Part shown: one piece after another, positions 17,956 through 28,400 of the stretch | Layout: each line of letters begins with the position of its first letter | How positions within the stretch are numbered: the stretch's first letter is position 1 | From: JAJDUF01 sp965238265 | GTDB lineage: Bacteria; Chloroflexota; UBA11872; UBA12225; JAJDUF01 | Direction: 5' to 3' | NCBI GenBank assembly: GCA_965238265.1 | Contig: OZ250185.1 | Coordinates: 186,001-250,000, forward strand | Length of the DNA stretch: 64,000 nt | Notes under the pieces: generated by a model | The model's input: only the letters and a program-made list of their open reading frames with translations | Database searches by the model: none | What the model was told of the DNA's origin: nothing | Made by a program: the position numbers and the translations under genes

Positions 17956-18498
17956 GCGGCCCCGCAGCCGAATGGAAGCCTCATGCGCGCCAGCACTTGG
18001 GGCGGGAAGGCCGAAAGCCCTTGTCACCGGCGCACCGGAGCCGGAATACTGAGCGTATTGTCAGGCTTTACCAGCGTTTCCCGCCTTAGAAACCTGGGGG
18101 TGCGGCCCTGTACCCGGGCGAGACCGAACGGATCGAGCCTTGCTCTCCCGACGGTCCCCAAAAGGGCACCGCTGCGCCGGCGGAGGAAGCAATCCCGGCG
18201 CCCGTAGCCCGTCCATGGTGCGGCGTGCATTCGTGCCCTGCTCCTTGGACCCCACGCTCGGCGTGCATCGCGGCGCCAGGTGTCACTCCCCCCACGTGAC
18301 CCCGGTGGCGGCCCACCCTGCTCCCCAAGCGCGGTGCAGTCGTCACGGCCCGGCACCGTCGCACGTCGTCTCCACGCCCCCACGCGCCGCGTCCCACGGA
18401 AAGGCATCCGACCGTGGATAGCGCGTGTCCCCCGGCAGCCGATCCCGCTAGCACTCCCGGTGCGCCCGGTGCCCACACGGACCACAGGAAAGGAGGTC
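17956..18498. other. 543-bp non-coding leader region of the replication module
   Basis: No convincing coding sequence is visible on either strand. The region is GC-rich with short palindromic stretches and runs into a set of micro-ORFs with strong ribosome binding sites. It may hold the promoter or origin-like sequences of the module, but nothing specific can be supported. Confidence 0.4.
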
Positions 18499-18561
18499 AT
18501 GCCTGGACAGTCTGGCACCAGTGCAGTCGGTCGCGGCGCACCGTCCCGACCACCACGATGA
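18499..18561 (+). CDS. micro-ORF (20 aa) with strong Shine-Dalgarno
   Basis: AAAGGAGGTC directly precedes ATG 18499; the frame encodes MPGQSGTSAVG and so on, 20 residues, ending TGA 18559-18561. It lies just upstream of a second micro-ORF and the primase gene, so it may be a leader peptide. Confidence 0.35.
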   Translation: MPGQSGTSAVGRGAPSRPPR

Positions 18562-18571
18562 GGAGGTTTCG

Positions 18572-18619
18572 ATGCCCACGGCAGAGCGATACAAGCGATA
18601 CAAAGGAGGTGCAACATGA
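18572..18619 (+). CDS. micro-ORF (15 aa) overlapping primase start
   Basis: GAGGAGG stands five bases before ATG 18572. The 15-residue product, MPTAERYKRYKGGAT, ends at TGA 18617-18619, which overlaps the primase ATG (ATGA). The primase's own AAAGGAGG site lies inside it. This arrangement would couple primase translation to a short leader. Confidence 0.45.
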   Translation: MPTAERYKRYKGGAT

Positions 18620-19674
18620 TCGTAGCCCAGCAGTACGTAGACCTGACGGCGCTCAAGCAACGGCACCCGTTGGCCGATGTGGTGTCGGCGGCGGGGGTGC
18701 AACTGCGGGGACAGGGCCGGGTGCGCCAGGGCCGCTGTCCCTTCCACGACGAGACCGAGGGCAGCTTCACGGTGTACGGCGACACGGCCCGCTTCCATTG
18801 CTTCGGCTGCGGTGCCAGCGGCGACGTGCTGGACTTCGTGCAGCGCGTGGAGGGCCTGACCCTGCCCCAGGCCATCCGGCGCCTGGACGGTGGGGCCGGC
18901 CTGCCCTCCCCCGCACGCGGGCAGCCCCCTGCCCTGGACACCCGCCGTCGGCCCCACACCAGCGCACTGCCCCCGCGGGACCCGGCCCTGCTGACGGCGG
19001 CGGCGCGGTGCTACCGTCAGGCGCTGTGGCAGGACCCCCAGGGACGGGCGTACCTGGCGAGCCGCGGTATCAGCGCCACGACGGCCACGCGCCTGGGGCT
19101 GGGCTATGCCCCGGGCCAGGGGCTGCGTGACGCCCTGGCAGCTGCCGGGTACAGCGGTGACCGCCAGCGGGCGGCGGGACTGTTCGTCGCGCGGGGTGCC
19201 GAGCGCTTTGCGGGCATGATGGTGGTGCCCGCGGTGCGCGACCGCCAGGTGCAGTGGCTGGCAGGGCGGGCCATTGACCCGAAACGCACGCCGCGTTTCC
19301 AGACACTGCCCGGCCCGAAGCCGGTGCTGGGGTTGGGCCGCCTGGGCCCGGCGCCGCCGCTGGTGGTGCTGACCGAGGGCCTGTTCGACTGGCTGACTCT
19401 GGTCGCCTGGGGCCTGCCGGCGGCTGCGGTGCTGGGCACCCAGGGGCTGGACCGGGTCGCCGCCGCCCTGCGTTCCTGCCCCCGGGTGGTGCTGGCCTTC
19501 GATGCCGACGATGCAGGTCGGGCGGCGACGGCCCAGTTGAGCGACCGGCTGGGGCGGCGCGCTACCACCGTCACCTTTCCCCCGGGCATGACGGACGTGG
19601 CCGACCTGGCCACCCGGCCTGACGGTCGCGCCGTGTTCCGGCGCCTGCTGGCGCAAGCGCACCCGTCGCGCTAG
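18616..19674 (+). CDS. DnaG-like primase (CHC2 zinc finger + TOPRIM)
   Basis: 352 aa. The first 90 residues form a CHC2-type zinc finger (GRCPFHDETEGSFTVY, FHCFGCGASGDVLDFV), and the C-terminal part a TOPRIM domain (VLTEGLFDWLTLVAWG with the catalytic Glu, and VVLAFDADDAGRAA with the DxD). It lacks the full RNA polymerase and helicase-binding regions of chromosomal DnaG, as usual for plasmid or integrative-element primases. It should prime replication of the element. A perfect AAAGGAGG site precedes the ATG. It stands between the HTH/coiled-coil gene and the Rad52-like gene. Confidence 0.8.
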   Translation: MIVAQQYVDLTALKQRHPLADVVSAAGVQLRGQGRVRQGRCPFHDETEGSFTVYGDTARFHCFGCGASGDVLDFVQRVEGLTLPQAIRRLDGGAGLPSPARGQPPALDTRRRPHTSALPPRDPALLTAAARCYRQALWQDPQGRAYLASRGISATTATRLGLGYAPGQGLRDALAAAGYSGDRQRAAGLFVARGAERFAGMMVVPAVRDRQVQWLAGRAIDPKRTPRFQTLPGPKPVLGLGRLGPAPPLVVLTEGLFDWLTLVAWGLPAAAVLGTQGLDRVAAALRSCPRVVLAFDADDAGRAATAQLSDRLGRRATTVTFPPGMTDVADLATRPDGRAVFRRLLAQAHPSR

Positions 19675-19989
19675 CAGGCGATCCCTCGCCGGCCAGCAAC
19701 AGGCTAACCCACCGCGTCCCCGGCACCGCCACGAAGTAGCGCGGCACCCCCCACCGATATGGCCGACCACGAACCCCCATCCGACGCCCTCCGAATACCC
19801 CCTGCCGGCTCCTAGTCCCCATCCCCCGGCCATCCTCAACCGGCCACCCGGCCAATGTCTCCCTCGGTGCCTCCCGGCAGGGAGGGAGACACCTAGTCCA
19901 TGGGAGCACACCACACCCCAGGCCCTTGGTGCCGCTCCCACGGCGCAACCAGTCACCCAGGACCGACAACGCACCGAAAGGAGTACCCG
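19675..19989. other. 315-bp intergenic region, no gene seen
   Basis: Between primase and the Rad52-like gene. Runs of CCCC-rich sequence and proline-type codons appear but without a start or conserved motif. The last bases contain GAAAGGAGT, the ribosome binding site of the next gene. Confidence 0.4.
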
Positions 19990-20778
19990 ATGTCCAACGC
20001 AACCCGCAGCGATACAACCCGGAGCAATGGTGTCCCCGCCGCGCCAGCCGACCTGGTGCCCCTAGCGCCGACCGGTGGCCCGCCGCCCGACGACCAGCGG
20101 GCCGGTCTCTCCCCTGCCGTCACGCAGCAGCTGGCAGCGCCCCTGGACCCCAGCCTCGTCGCGCAGCGCAAGGGCCGCGCCGGCCACACCTACGCCTATC
20201 TCGCCGGGCGGGTCGCCATCGCCCAGGCCAACCGCCTGCTCGGCTTTGGTGGCTGGGGCTACGACCTCGTGGGTGAGGTCACCCCGCAGGAGCTCACCAC
20301 CCGCGATGCGCAGACCGGCACGGTCGAGCACGCCACCGCGTATACCGCCACCGTCCGGCTCCACGTGCCGGGCGTGCCGCCCCGCCCCGACGTGGGTTTC
20401 CAGGTGGTGGCGGAGGACAGTGCCTAGGGCCACGAGACGGCCTACAAAGGCGCCGTGACCGACGGGCTGAAACGGGCCCTGCGCACCCTGGGCGCGCAGT
20501 TCGGCAACGACCTGGGCGGTGACAGTGGACACGGTGCCGCCGACACCTGGGCCGCATCACTGCGCCAGACGCTGCTGGCCCTGGGGGCCAGCCAGGGCTT
20601 CGACGCCGCGCAGGTCCGCGCGGCCGTCCGGCAGCGCCTGGGCCAGGACTGGGACGCGGTGCCCGCCGCCAAGTTGCTCCCCCTGGTCGAGGGTGCCGCC
20701 CGCAAGCTGGCCCCGGCCACCACAACCGCACCGGAAAGGAGAGACACCGCCGACACCAGCGCACCGACGGCCGCCTGA
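19990..20778 (+). pseudogene. Rad52/22-like single-strand annealing protein interrupted by in-frame TAG
   Basis: The first part, after a Pro-rich leader, reads AYLAGRVAIAQANRLLGFGGWGYDLV and YTATVRLHV, typical of Rad52-family annealing proteins. At 20425-20427 an amber codon interrupts; the same frame then continues with GHETAYKGAVTDGLKRALR and FGNDL, the core signature of the family, and ends at TGA 20776-20778. Read through, the product would be about 262 aa. The role would be single-strand annealing recombination for the element. Whether the TAG is a nonsense mutation, an error or is suppressed is not known. Confidence 0.75.
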
Positions 20779-20898
20779 GCGGCCACGACCAGCACCAGCC
20801 CACCCAGTCCAACGGGGCCGCCTCCCACCAGTGGGGGCGGCCCCGTGGTCGTTTGTCACGGGTGGCCCCGCCACCCACACCGCGAAAGGAGTACGGAC

Positions 20899-21566
20899 AT
20901 GACGAAGACGGACCCGACCCCGCCGACCACCCGACCCCGCCGACCACCGGCCCCGACCCCGCCGCGCTGTACACGATCACGGCCGGCGGCTTCACCGCCA
21001 CCGCCGACGCCTTCGCCCGCGACCCGGCCACCGCGGGCCTCTGGTTCCTCTCCCTGGTCGGCGCCCAGACCGCCCTCAAGGCCATCTGGGCCGCCCTGCT
21101 CAAGCAGCCCCCGGACGTGGCGCACCTCATCCGCGGGGCCGAGGGCACGGCGCTCTCCGGCGGCTTCCAGCGCTGCAGCATTCCCCCGCAGACCGTCGGC
21201 ACCTGGACCACCAAGCTGGCCCGCCTGCCGGTCTGTGGGGGCTGGCACGCCCTGGTGTACACCACGCTGGCCGAGTACGCCACGGAGCGGGAGCAGTTCC
21301 TGCTGCTGGCGCCGCACGAGGATGAGGCCCCCGGCCTCCATCACCGCTTCCTGGACCGGCGCAGTCCCCTGCCGCTGCACCACTCCTAGGCCTCCTGGCT
21401 CTGGCAGCGGGGGCTGGCCCAGGATGAGATCGTCCCGCTGCAAGCCGTGGGAATCATCGCCTACCACTGCCAGCCCGACGCCACGGCGCTCAAGGCCGAC
21501 CTCGCCGCCGCCGTCGCCGCCGGCACGCTGACCCTGCCAACCGAGGCGGGCGAGCCGCCGCACTAG
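20899..21566 (+). pseudogene. unknown element gene with 17-bp duplication and in-frame TAG
   Basis: ATG 20899 follows GAAAGGAGT. A 17-bp unit is duplicated in tandem at 20914-20947; removing one copy joins MTKTDPTPPTTGPDPA to the long frame beginning ALYTITAGGFTATADAF. That frame is interrupted by TAG at 21387-21389 but continues with ASWLWQRGLAQDEIVPLQA to TAG 21564-21566. The protein (about 215 aa) is not recognised. It lies between the Rad52-like and methyltransferase-like genes and may serve the same recombination module. Confidence 0.6.
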
Positions 21567-21694
21567 GTCCTGGCGCGGGCCTCCCACTAGCATTGCCAGC
21601 TGTCGGCTACCGCCCCCGACCGAGCAAACGTCACCAGCGCCGGGCCCTGGCGCGACCGTGCGGGGCCCGGCCACCACAAGAAAGGAGCACCACC

Positions 21695-22742
21695 ATGCGT
21701 TTAGCAGCCCAAGCCAAAGGCGGCTTCTATCCCACCCCACCGCGTGTCCTCGACCTGCTCGCTACCCTGCTGCGCCCGCCGGCCCGCCGGCCCGCCGGCC
21801 CGCCCGGTATCACGGTGCCATCCGCCTGCTCGACCCCTGTTGTGGGGCCGGGGCCGCCTTGGCCCAGTTAGCCACCCGCCTGCACCCGTACACGACGCTG
21901 CCCCTGGAGACCTACGGCGTGGAGCTGCACCAGGACCGCGCCACCCAGGCCACCGGCCGCCTGGACCACACCCTGGCCACCGACCTGTTCGCCGCCGCCA
22001 TCGCCAACCGCGCCTTCGGCCTGCTGTTGCTCAACCCGCCCTATGACCATGACGGCGAACAGAAACGCACGGAGCGCACCGCTTCCTGCTGCATTGCACC
22101 CGCTACCGGGCGGAGCACGGCCTGCTGGTCTTCCTCGTGCCCCGCCAGCGCCTGCCGGTCTCCGCCCGCTACCTCGCCGCCCACTACCGGCGCCTGGCCT
22201 GCTGGGCCTTCCCCCGCCCGGAGCGGGCGGCCTTCGACCAGGTGCTGCTCACCGGCTGCCGGCGGGCCCGGCCGCAGCCCGACCCGGCCGCCGAGCAGCA
22301 GCTCCACCGCTGGGCAACCGAGGAGCTGCGGGAGCTGTCCCCAGCCCCCACGCCGCTCTACACCGTCCCGGCCACCCCGGCCGGCGACCTCCTGTTCAGC
22401 ACCCGCACGGTTGATCCCCTGGCGGCCGCCGCCGAGGCCCGGCGGAGCGGCTTGTGGACCCACGCCGCCGTCACCGACGCCCTCTGGCCGCCCCAGACCC
22501 CGCGACCCCGGCCGCTGCTGCCGCTGCGCCGCGGCCACCTAGCCATGCTGGTAGCGGCCGGCTTCCTGGACAACCTCTGCCTGGAGGCCAACGGGCAGCG
22601 CCTGCTGGTGAAGGGGCGCACCGCCAAGGAGCTGGTGCTGGTCACCCGCACCCGGGACCAGGAAGTCCGCCGCGAGCGGCTGCGCACCACCGTGGTCGCC
22701 CTGGACCTCGCCACCGGTACCATCACCGACATCGCCGCCTAG
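21695..22742 (+). pseudogene. DUF6094-like class I methyltransferase, two frameshifts
   Basis: ATG 21695 follows AAAGGAG. The product starts MRLAAQAKGGFYPTPP. An extra 8-bp unit in GGCCCGCC repeats (21781-21804) breaks the frame; after it comes the SAM-binding motif LLDPCCGAGAALAQL and the amino-methyltransferase motif LLLLNPPYD. A second break at about 22089 needs one additional base to continue as RFLLHCTRYRAEHGLLVFLVPRQRL. The rest runs intact to TAG 22742. Such proteins with an NPPY motif are predicted N6-adenine methyltransferases found next to Rad52-like and helicase genes on mobile elements. As given, it cannot make the full protein. Confidence 0.7.
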
Positions 22743-22881
22743 CCACCGTTACCCACCCACCACTCCACGCGGCCTCGTTGTTCCGCATCGGAACGGCGGG
22801 GCCGCGATCTGTTTGCCCGGCACGTCACCCTAGCAGCCCCATTCTGTCTCGCCGCAACGCAAGCGAAGAAAGGAGAACGCC

Positions 22882-25197
22882 ATGAACCTCGGCACGTTCC
22901 TCGATACCTACAAGGCGGCCATCGCCCAGCGCGTCGTCGCGTCCTACCCACCCCAGTACCACCCCGCCCGGGACGACCGGCCGCTCCCGCTGTTGCTGCG
23001 CACGCCCCTGGGGGCCCAGGAGACCGCCATCCGCGGCACCGCCCACTCCCTGGCCACCCAGCGCGGCACCACCGTCGGCGGCGAGATGGGCACCGGCAAG
23101 ACCTTCATCGCCACCGCCGCCGCCCACCTGGCCGGCTTCCGCCGGGTGCTGGTCTTGTGCCCACCCCATCTGCCCCGCAAGTGGCAGCGCGAGGTGGAAG
23201 CCACCATCCCCGGTACCCACGCCGTCATCGTGACTTCCATCACCGCCCTGGAGCGACTGCGCCGGGCCAGCGGCCCCGGCCCGCTCTTCGCCATCCTGTC
23301 CCGCGAGCGCGCCAAGCTCTCCTACCGCTGGCAGCCCGCCGTCGTCCCGCGCTGGGCCACCGCCGACGGACGACTGCTGCGAGATGAGGCCACCGGCGAG
23401 CCGTTCCGCATTCCCGGCTGCCCGGTCTGTGCCGCCCAGGTCGTCAACCCGGACGGCTTACCGCTGACGGAGGCGGAGCTGGCCCGCCGCAAGCGCACCT
23501 GTGACCACTGTGGCGCCGCCCTCTGGCAGACGGACCGTACCGGCCCCCGCCGCTATCCGCTCGCCGACTACGTCAAGCAGCGTATGCCGGGCTGGTTCGA
23601 CCTGCTGGTCGCCGACGAGGTCCACGAGTACAAGGGCCGCGGGTCCGCTCAAGGGATTGCCGCCGGCATCCTGGCCGACGCCTGCGGCACCTCCCTGGCC
23701 CTCACCGGCACGCTCGCCGGCGGCTACGCCAGCACCCTCTTCCACCTGCTCTACCGGTTCAGTTCCGCGCTGCGCGCCGAGTTCGGGCATGGGGAGGAGG
23801 CGCGCTGGATTGCCCGCTACGGGTTTGTCGAGCACACCGTCCGCCGGCCGGCCGACGAGCCGCTGGAGGACGGGCGCCACAGCCGGCGCCGGCGCTATCG
23901 CACGGTGGTCCGGGAGCGGCCCGGCCTGGCCCCGGCCGCCCTGTTCCACCTGATCGGCCACACCGTCTTCCTGCGCCTGGCCGACGTGGCCGCGGGCTTG
24001 CCACCCTACACCGAGCAGGTGCGCCTGGTGGACCTGGACGACACGCCGGATGAGACGGGGTATTCCCAACGGAGTGCCTACCAGGCCGTGTTCACCACGC
24101 TGCGCCAGGCCTTGGCCGACGCGCTGGCGCAGGGGTCCAAGCGGCTGTTGGGGGCCTACCTGCAGACGCTGCTGGCCTACCCCGACGGCTGCACCCGTGG
24201 CGAGACGGTCTTCGACCCCCAGACGGACCGGCCGCTCGTCCAGGTGCCACCGCTGGCGGAGGAGCGGGTGTACCCCAAGGAACAGGCGCTGCTGGACCTC
24301 GTCGCGGCCGAGCGGCAGGCCGGGCGCCGGGTGCTGGTCTACGTCACGCACACCGGCACGCGGGACATCACGGGCCGGCTGCATACGCTGCTCACCCGGC
24401 ACGGCGCGCGGGTGGCGGTGTTGAAGGCCGCTGCCGTGGCGCCCGACCGCCGCGAGGCCTGGGTAGCGGAGCGCGTCAAGGAAGGCCTGGACGTGCTCAT
24501 CTGCCATCCCCGGCTGGTGCAGACCGGCTTGGACTTGATCGACTTTCCGACCCTGTGCTGGTACGAGACCGACTACTCGGTCTACACGCTGCGGCAGGCC
24601 TCGCGCCGCTCCTGGCGGATTGGGCAGACGCGGCCGGTGCAGGTGGTGTACCTGGCCTACGGACAGACGTTGCCGGCCGATGCCCTCACGCTGGTGGCGA
24701 AGAAGCTGCAAAGCTCCCTGGCGGTGGAGGGGGAGTTGCCGGAGGCGGGGCTGGCGGCCTACGGGGACGACGGCGACGACCTGCTGCTGGCGCTGGCCCG
24801 CCAGATCGTCAGCGGGGAGCCGGAGGCCGAGCCGGTGGAAGCGGTCTTTGCCCAGGCCCAGGCGGCCGCGGCCGACACCGAGGCGCTGCTGGTGGACGAG
24901 GGCTGGCAGCCGGCGGTCGCGGCGCAGCCAGCGGCCGTCGCAGGCCCGACTAACGGGGTGAACGGTACAGGCCAACGGCCCGACAGCCACGGCCACGCGG
25001 CCGGACCGGTCAACGGCACCGGTCGGCAGGGGGCAACCCCGGCGCCGCAGCAACAGCCGCTTTCCTGGGCGGAGTTCCTGGCCCAAGTGCCGGCGCAGCC
25101 GAAGCGTCGGCGCAAACAGTCGCCCGCGACCCTGCCGCTCTTCGAGTGGCTGCTGGCCCAGGAGCGGGAGGCCGAGTTGGTCAGCGCGGGACGCTGA
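22882..25197 (+). CDS. SNF2-like superfamily 2 helicase
   Basis: 771 aa, intact. Walker A is GEMGTGKTFIA, the DExH-type motif is VADEVHEYKG, and the C-terminal helicase domain holds VLVYVTHTG and the QASRRSWRIGQTRPVQVVYL segment, where the RIGQ arginine motif is typical of SNF2 proteins. A zinc-ribbon-like insert (CPVCAAQ ... CDHCGAALW) lies between motifs I and II. The tail, from about 680, is low complexity. The ribosome binding site is AAAGGAG. It likely remodels or unwinds DNA during element replication or recombination together with the primase and annealing protein. A strong hairpin follows the gene. Confidence 0.8.
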   Translation: MNLGTFLDTYKAAIAQRVVASYPPQYHPARDDRPLPLLLRTPLGAQETAIRGTAHSLATQRGTTVGGEMGTGKTFIATAAAHLAGFRRVLVLCPPHLPRKWQREVEATIPGTHAVIVTSITALERLRRASGPGPLFAILSRERAKLSYRWQPAVVPRWATADGRLLRDEATGEPFRIPGCPVCAAQVVNPDGLPLTEAELARRKRTCDHCGAALWQTDRTGPRRYPLADYVKQRMPGWFDLLVADEVHEYKGRGSAQGIAAGILADACGTSLALTGTLAGGYASTLFHLLYRFSSALRAEFGHGEEARWIARYGFVEHTVRRPADEPLEDGRHSRRRRYRTVVRERPGLAPAALFHLIGHTVFLRLADVAAGLPPYTEQVRLVDLDDTPDETGYSQRSAYQAVFTTLRQALADALAQGSKRLLGAYLQTLLAYPDGCTRGETVFDPQTDRPLVQVPPLAEERVYPKEQALLDLVAAERQAGRRVLVYVTHTGTRDITGRLHTLLTRHGARVAVLKAAAVAPDRREAWVAERVKEGLDVLICHPRLVQTGLDLIDFPTLCWYETDYSVYTLRQASRRSWRIGQTRPVQVVYLAYGQTLPADALTLVAKKLQSSLAVEGELPEAGLAAYGDDGDDLLLALARQIVSGEPEAEPVEAVFAQAQAAAADTEALLVDEGWQPAVAAQPAAVAGPTNGVNGTGQRPDSHGHAAGPVNGTGRQGATPAPQQQPLSWAEFLAQVPAQPKRRRKQSPATLPLFEWLLAQEREAELVSAGR

Positions 25198-25209
25198 TCG
25201 CTACGGCTC

Positions 25210-25244
25210 GGGGAGGTCAACGCTGCGTTTGCGTTGACCTCCCC
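25210..25244 (+). terminator. perfect 14-bp hairpin after the SNF2 gene
   Basis: GGGGAGGTCAACGC (25210-25223) pairs with GCGTTGACCTCCCC (25231-25244) around a seven-base loop. No T-run follows, but it would end the plus-strand module. The remainder to 25498 carries no gene and separates the module from the convergent defence operon. Confidence 0.6.
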
Positions 25245-25498
25245 GGCCTACCCTGTATGTGGACTTCTTGTGTTTAATCCCATTCCCCTTGGTCTACTTG
25301 GGAGCAGCCCGCCCGAACGTCCGTTTATACAGGTCGCTCTTGTTGCCTCAGCGGGGAACGGAGTGCTGCCGGCTTGATCCTGCAAGCGTGGCCAGGAACG
25401 TGGAGGCGGACCGATCTCGCGTGAGCAAAGGCGCCAGTCGCAGCCGCGTCCACCGGGGATGACAGGCGTTCTCCAAGGCCGAGATGGCCCGGTTTGCA

Positions 25499-28400
25499 TC
25501 AGCCTGCGGTCAGGTCCCTCAGGTCTTCGACGGCGCGCTCGTAGGTTGCCGCAAAGCTCATCTCCGAGAGCCACTGGCGGAACGACTCATTGTCGCTGAA
25601 CTGTTTGAAGAGCTCGGTGTGGTCGGAGAGTAGCTCGGTCATCGCCCGTTGCAGGGCCTTGTCGTGCTCGATCCGCGCATTCTGCCGGTCGGAGTTGACG
25701 GCGGCATTCTGATACGCCTTGTCGGCGAGCACTTTCGCCGGCAACTCCTCACTGATGACCTGCCTTATCTTGTCCTCGTCATTCCATTCGATGTTGCCGA
25801 ACCGGCTATTGAAGCCCCTAATGATAATCGAGAGCCGGTCAAGCTCCGGCTCGGCCTTGTGACCACCCTCAACCGTCGGCACCGGCTCAATCTCGGCATC
25901 CTCATCGGGAAGCTGGACGACTTGGGCCGCCTGCTTCTCCACGCGGTAGCTGTCCATGTCAATGGTCTCGAGGATCCCTTTCGACAGGTCCTCCTCAATA
26001 GGCGCCGGTAGCTTGGGGACGAGAAAGCTCAGGAAGATGGAGAGTTGCTCCCATTCGGCATTGGTGTACGGCAGGATGGCCGCCAGGAACCCGTAAGTCC
26101 GCAGGAACGCTTTCGCCTGCCCCTTGAACTCAACCTGGCCGTCCTCATCCAGTTGCTCCCGGTAGACCGCTACGCAGGCGTCGAGGATCGGGTCGAGCCG
26201 GTCGCGGTCGGTACCCGCGAGGTAGCGCTCGACGAGCTTGTCCACCTGCTCTTGGCTGTAGACCTGATGGCTATCGAGAGTCGCCTTCAGGTCGTGCAAT
26301 TTGTCGGGGTCGGTCTCATCCGCGAGGATCGTGGTCCGGTAGTAGCTGACAAAGGCTTGCTGGATTGTGCCAGTGTCGTTGACGAAGTCCAGCACAAAGG
26401 CGTCATGCTTCTTGGGGTGCGCCCGGTTGAGGCGAGAGAGCGTCTGTACCGCCTTGACGCCGGCGAGCACCTTGTCCACGTACATCGTGTGCAGCAGCGG
26501 CTCATCATAGCCGGTCTGGAACTTGTCGGCGCAGACCAGGAACCGATACGGGTCCTGCTGTATCTTGTCGGCGATCCGATTTGACGAGAAGCCATTGAGG
26601 GATGCCTCAGTCACCGGCACTCCTCCGTACTCATGCTCGCCGGAAAAGGCGACGATGGCTTGATAGGGACTCCGGCATTTCCGTAGGTAGGTGCTGATCG
26701 CGTCGTAGTAGCGGATAGCACGTCCGATGCCGTCCGTGACCACCATAGCCCGCGCCTGCCCGCCGATCTTCTGCAGCGCAAGCACCTGCTCGTGAAAGTG
26801 GTCCACCATGATTTCGGCCTTGAGACGGATGGCGTGCTCGTGGTTCTCGACGTAGCGGCGCAGCTTCTTCCGGGCCCGCTTGGTGTCGAACTCCGGATCG
26901 CCGGCCACCGTCTTGACCAGTCGGTAATAGCTGTCTACCGGCGTGTAGTGCTCCAGCATGTCCACGATGAAGCCCTCCTGGATCGCCTGCTTCATCGTGT
27001 AGCTGTGGAAGGGCCGGTGTTGCACCTTCCCATCGGGCTGCGGCTCAGGCACCCCGAAAATCTCCAACGTCTTGTTCTTGGGAGTGGCCGTGAACGCGAA
27101 GTAGCTGGCGTTGGGTAGGAGTTGTCGGGACTCCATGTGCCGGTTGATCGTGTCCTCGGCAGTCTCGTCCTCCGCCTCCGCCCCGGCTTCACCCAGCACT
27201 CCCGAGATGGCCGCTGTGGTGCGTCCACCCTGGCTGGAGTGGGCCTCATCTATGATGATGGCGAAGCGGCGCCCCCGCTGCTCGTTGCCGATCTCGTCGA
27301 GGATGAACGGGAATTTTTGCACTGTGGAGATGATGATCTGCTTGCCCACCTCGAGGAACCGGCGTAGGTCGCCGGAGCGCTCGGCATGATCCACGACGGA
27401 GGCGACCTGCTCGAACTGCTTGATGGTGTCGCGGATCTGCTGATCCAGAATCCGCCGGTCGGTAACGACGATGATCGAATCGAAAATCCGCCGGCCAGCC
27501 GCTTCAAGCCCGACTAGCTGATGCGCCAGCCACGCGATGGAGTTCGACTTGCCGCTGCCGGCCGAGTGTTGGATCAGGTAACGCTGGCCGACCCCGGTAG
27601 CGGACACATCGGCTAGCAGCTTGCGGACCACTTCGAGCTGGTGGAAGCGCGGCCAAATCTGTGCCCGCTTCTTGCGGTGCGTCTTGGTGTCCCGGCTCTC
27701 GACGATCTGCGCGTAGTTCTCGATGATGTCGGTCAGTCCGTCGCGCGTGAGCACCCGCTTCCACAGATAGTCGGTCTTCAGCCCGTTCGGATTCGGCGGG
27801 TTCCCGGCGCCATCGTCCCAGCCCCGGTTGAAGGGCAGGAACCATGACGCCTTGCCCTGGAGGTGCGTGCAGAAGCGAACCTCGTGGTCGTCCACGGCGA
27901 AGTGAACGAGGCAGCGACCGAACTCAAAGAGCCGCTCGCGGGGGTTGCGGTCCCGCTTGTACTGCTCGACGGCATCCTCCACCGTCTGCTTGGTGAGGCT
28001 GTTCTTTAGCTCGAAGGTGGCCACCGGCAGGCCGTTGATGAATAGGCACAGGTCGAGCGCCAGCTGCGAGTTGTCGTGGCTGTAGCGCAGTTGCCGCGTG
28101 ACGCTGAAGCGGTTCTGCTCGTACAGGCCCCGTGCCCGCTCGTTTTCCGGGGAGGGAGTGCCGTAGAAGAGGTCGAGTGCGTGCGGTCCGTGCCTGAGCC
28201 CCTGGCGGAGCACGGCGATGGTACCGCGCTGGGCAATCTGACCCTGGAGACGAGCGAGGAACCTACGCCGAGTGGGGCCGTCTTCGTCGAGGGCCAGCGC
28301 CGCGGCCGCCTGGGGCTGGGTCGTCCGGAGGAAGGCGGCAAGCTGGGCGAGGTCCACGCAGAACTCGCGGTCATAGTCGTGCGGGCTGCCACAGAGCCAG

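Noticed and set aside
20425..22742. Genome-wide reassignment of TAG as a sense codon
   Set aside because: Intact genes with family-typical ends terminate at TAG (for example at 471, 4682 and 56178 region neighbours), and the same module also has frameshifts, so decay or error is simpler.
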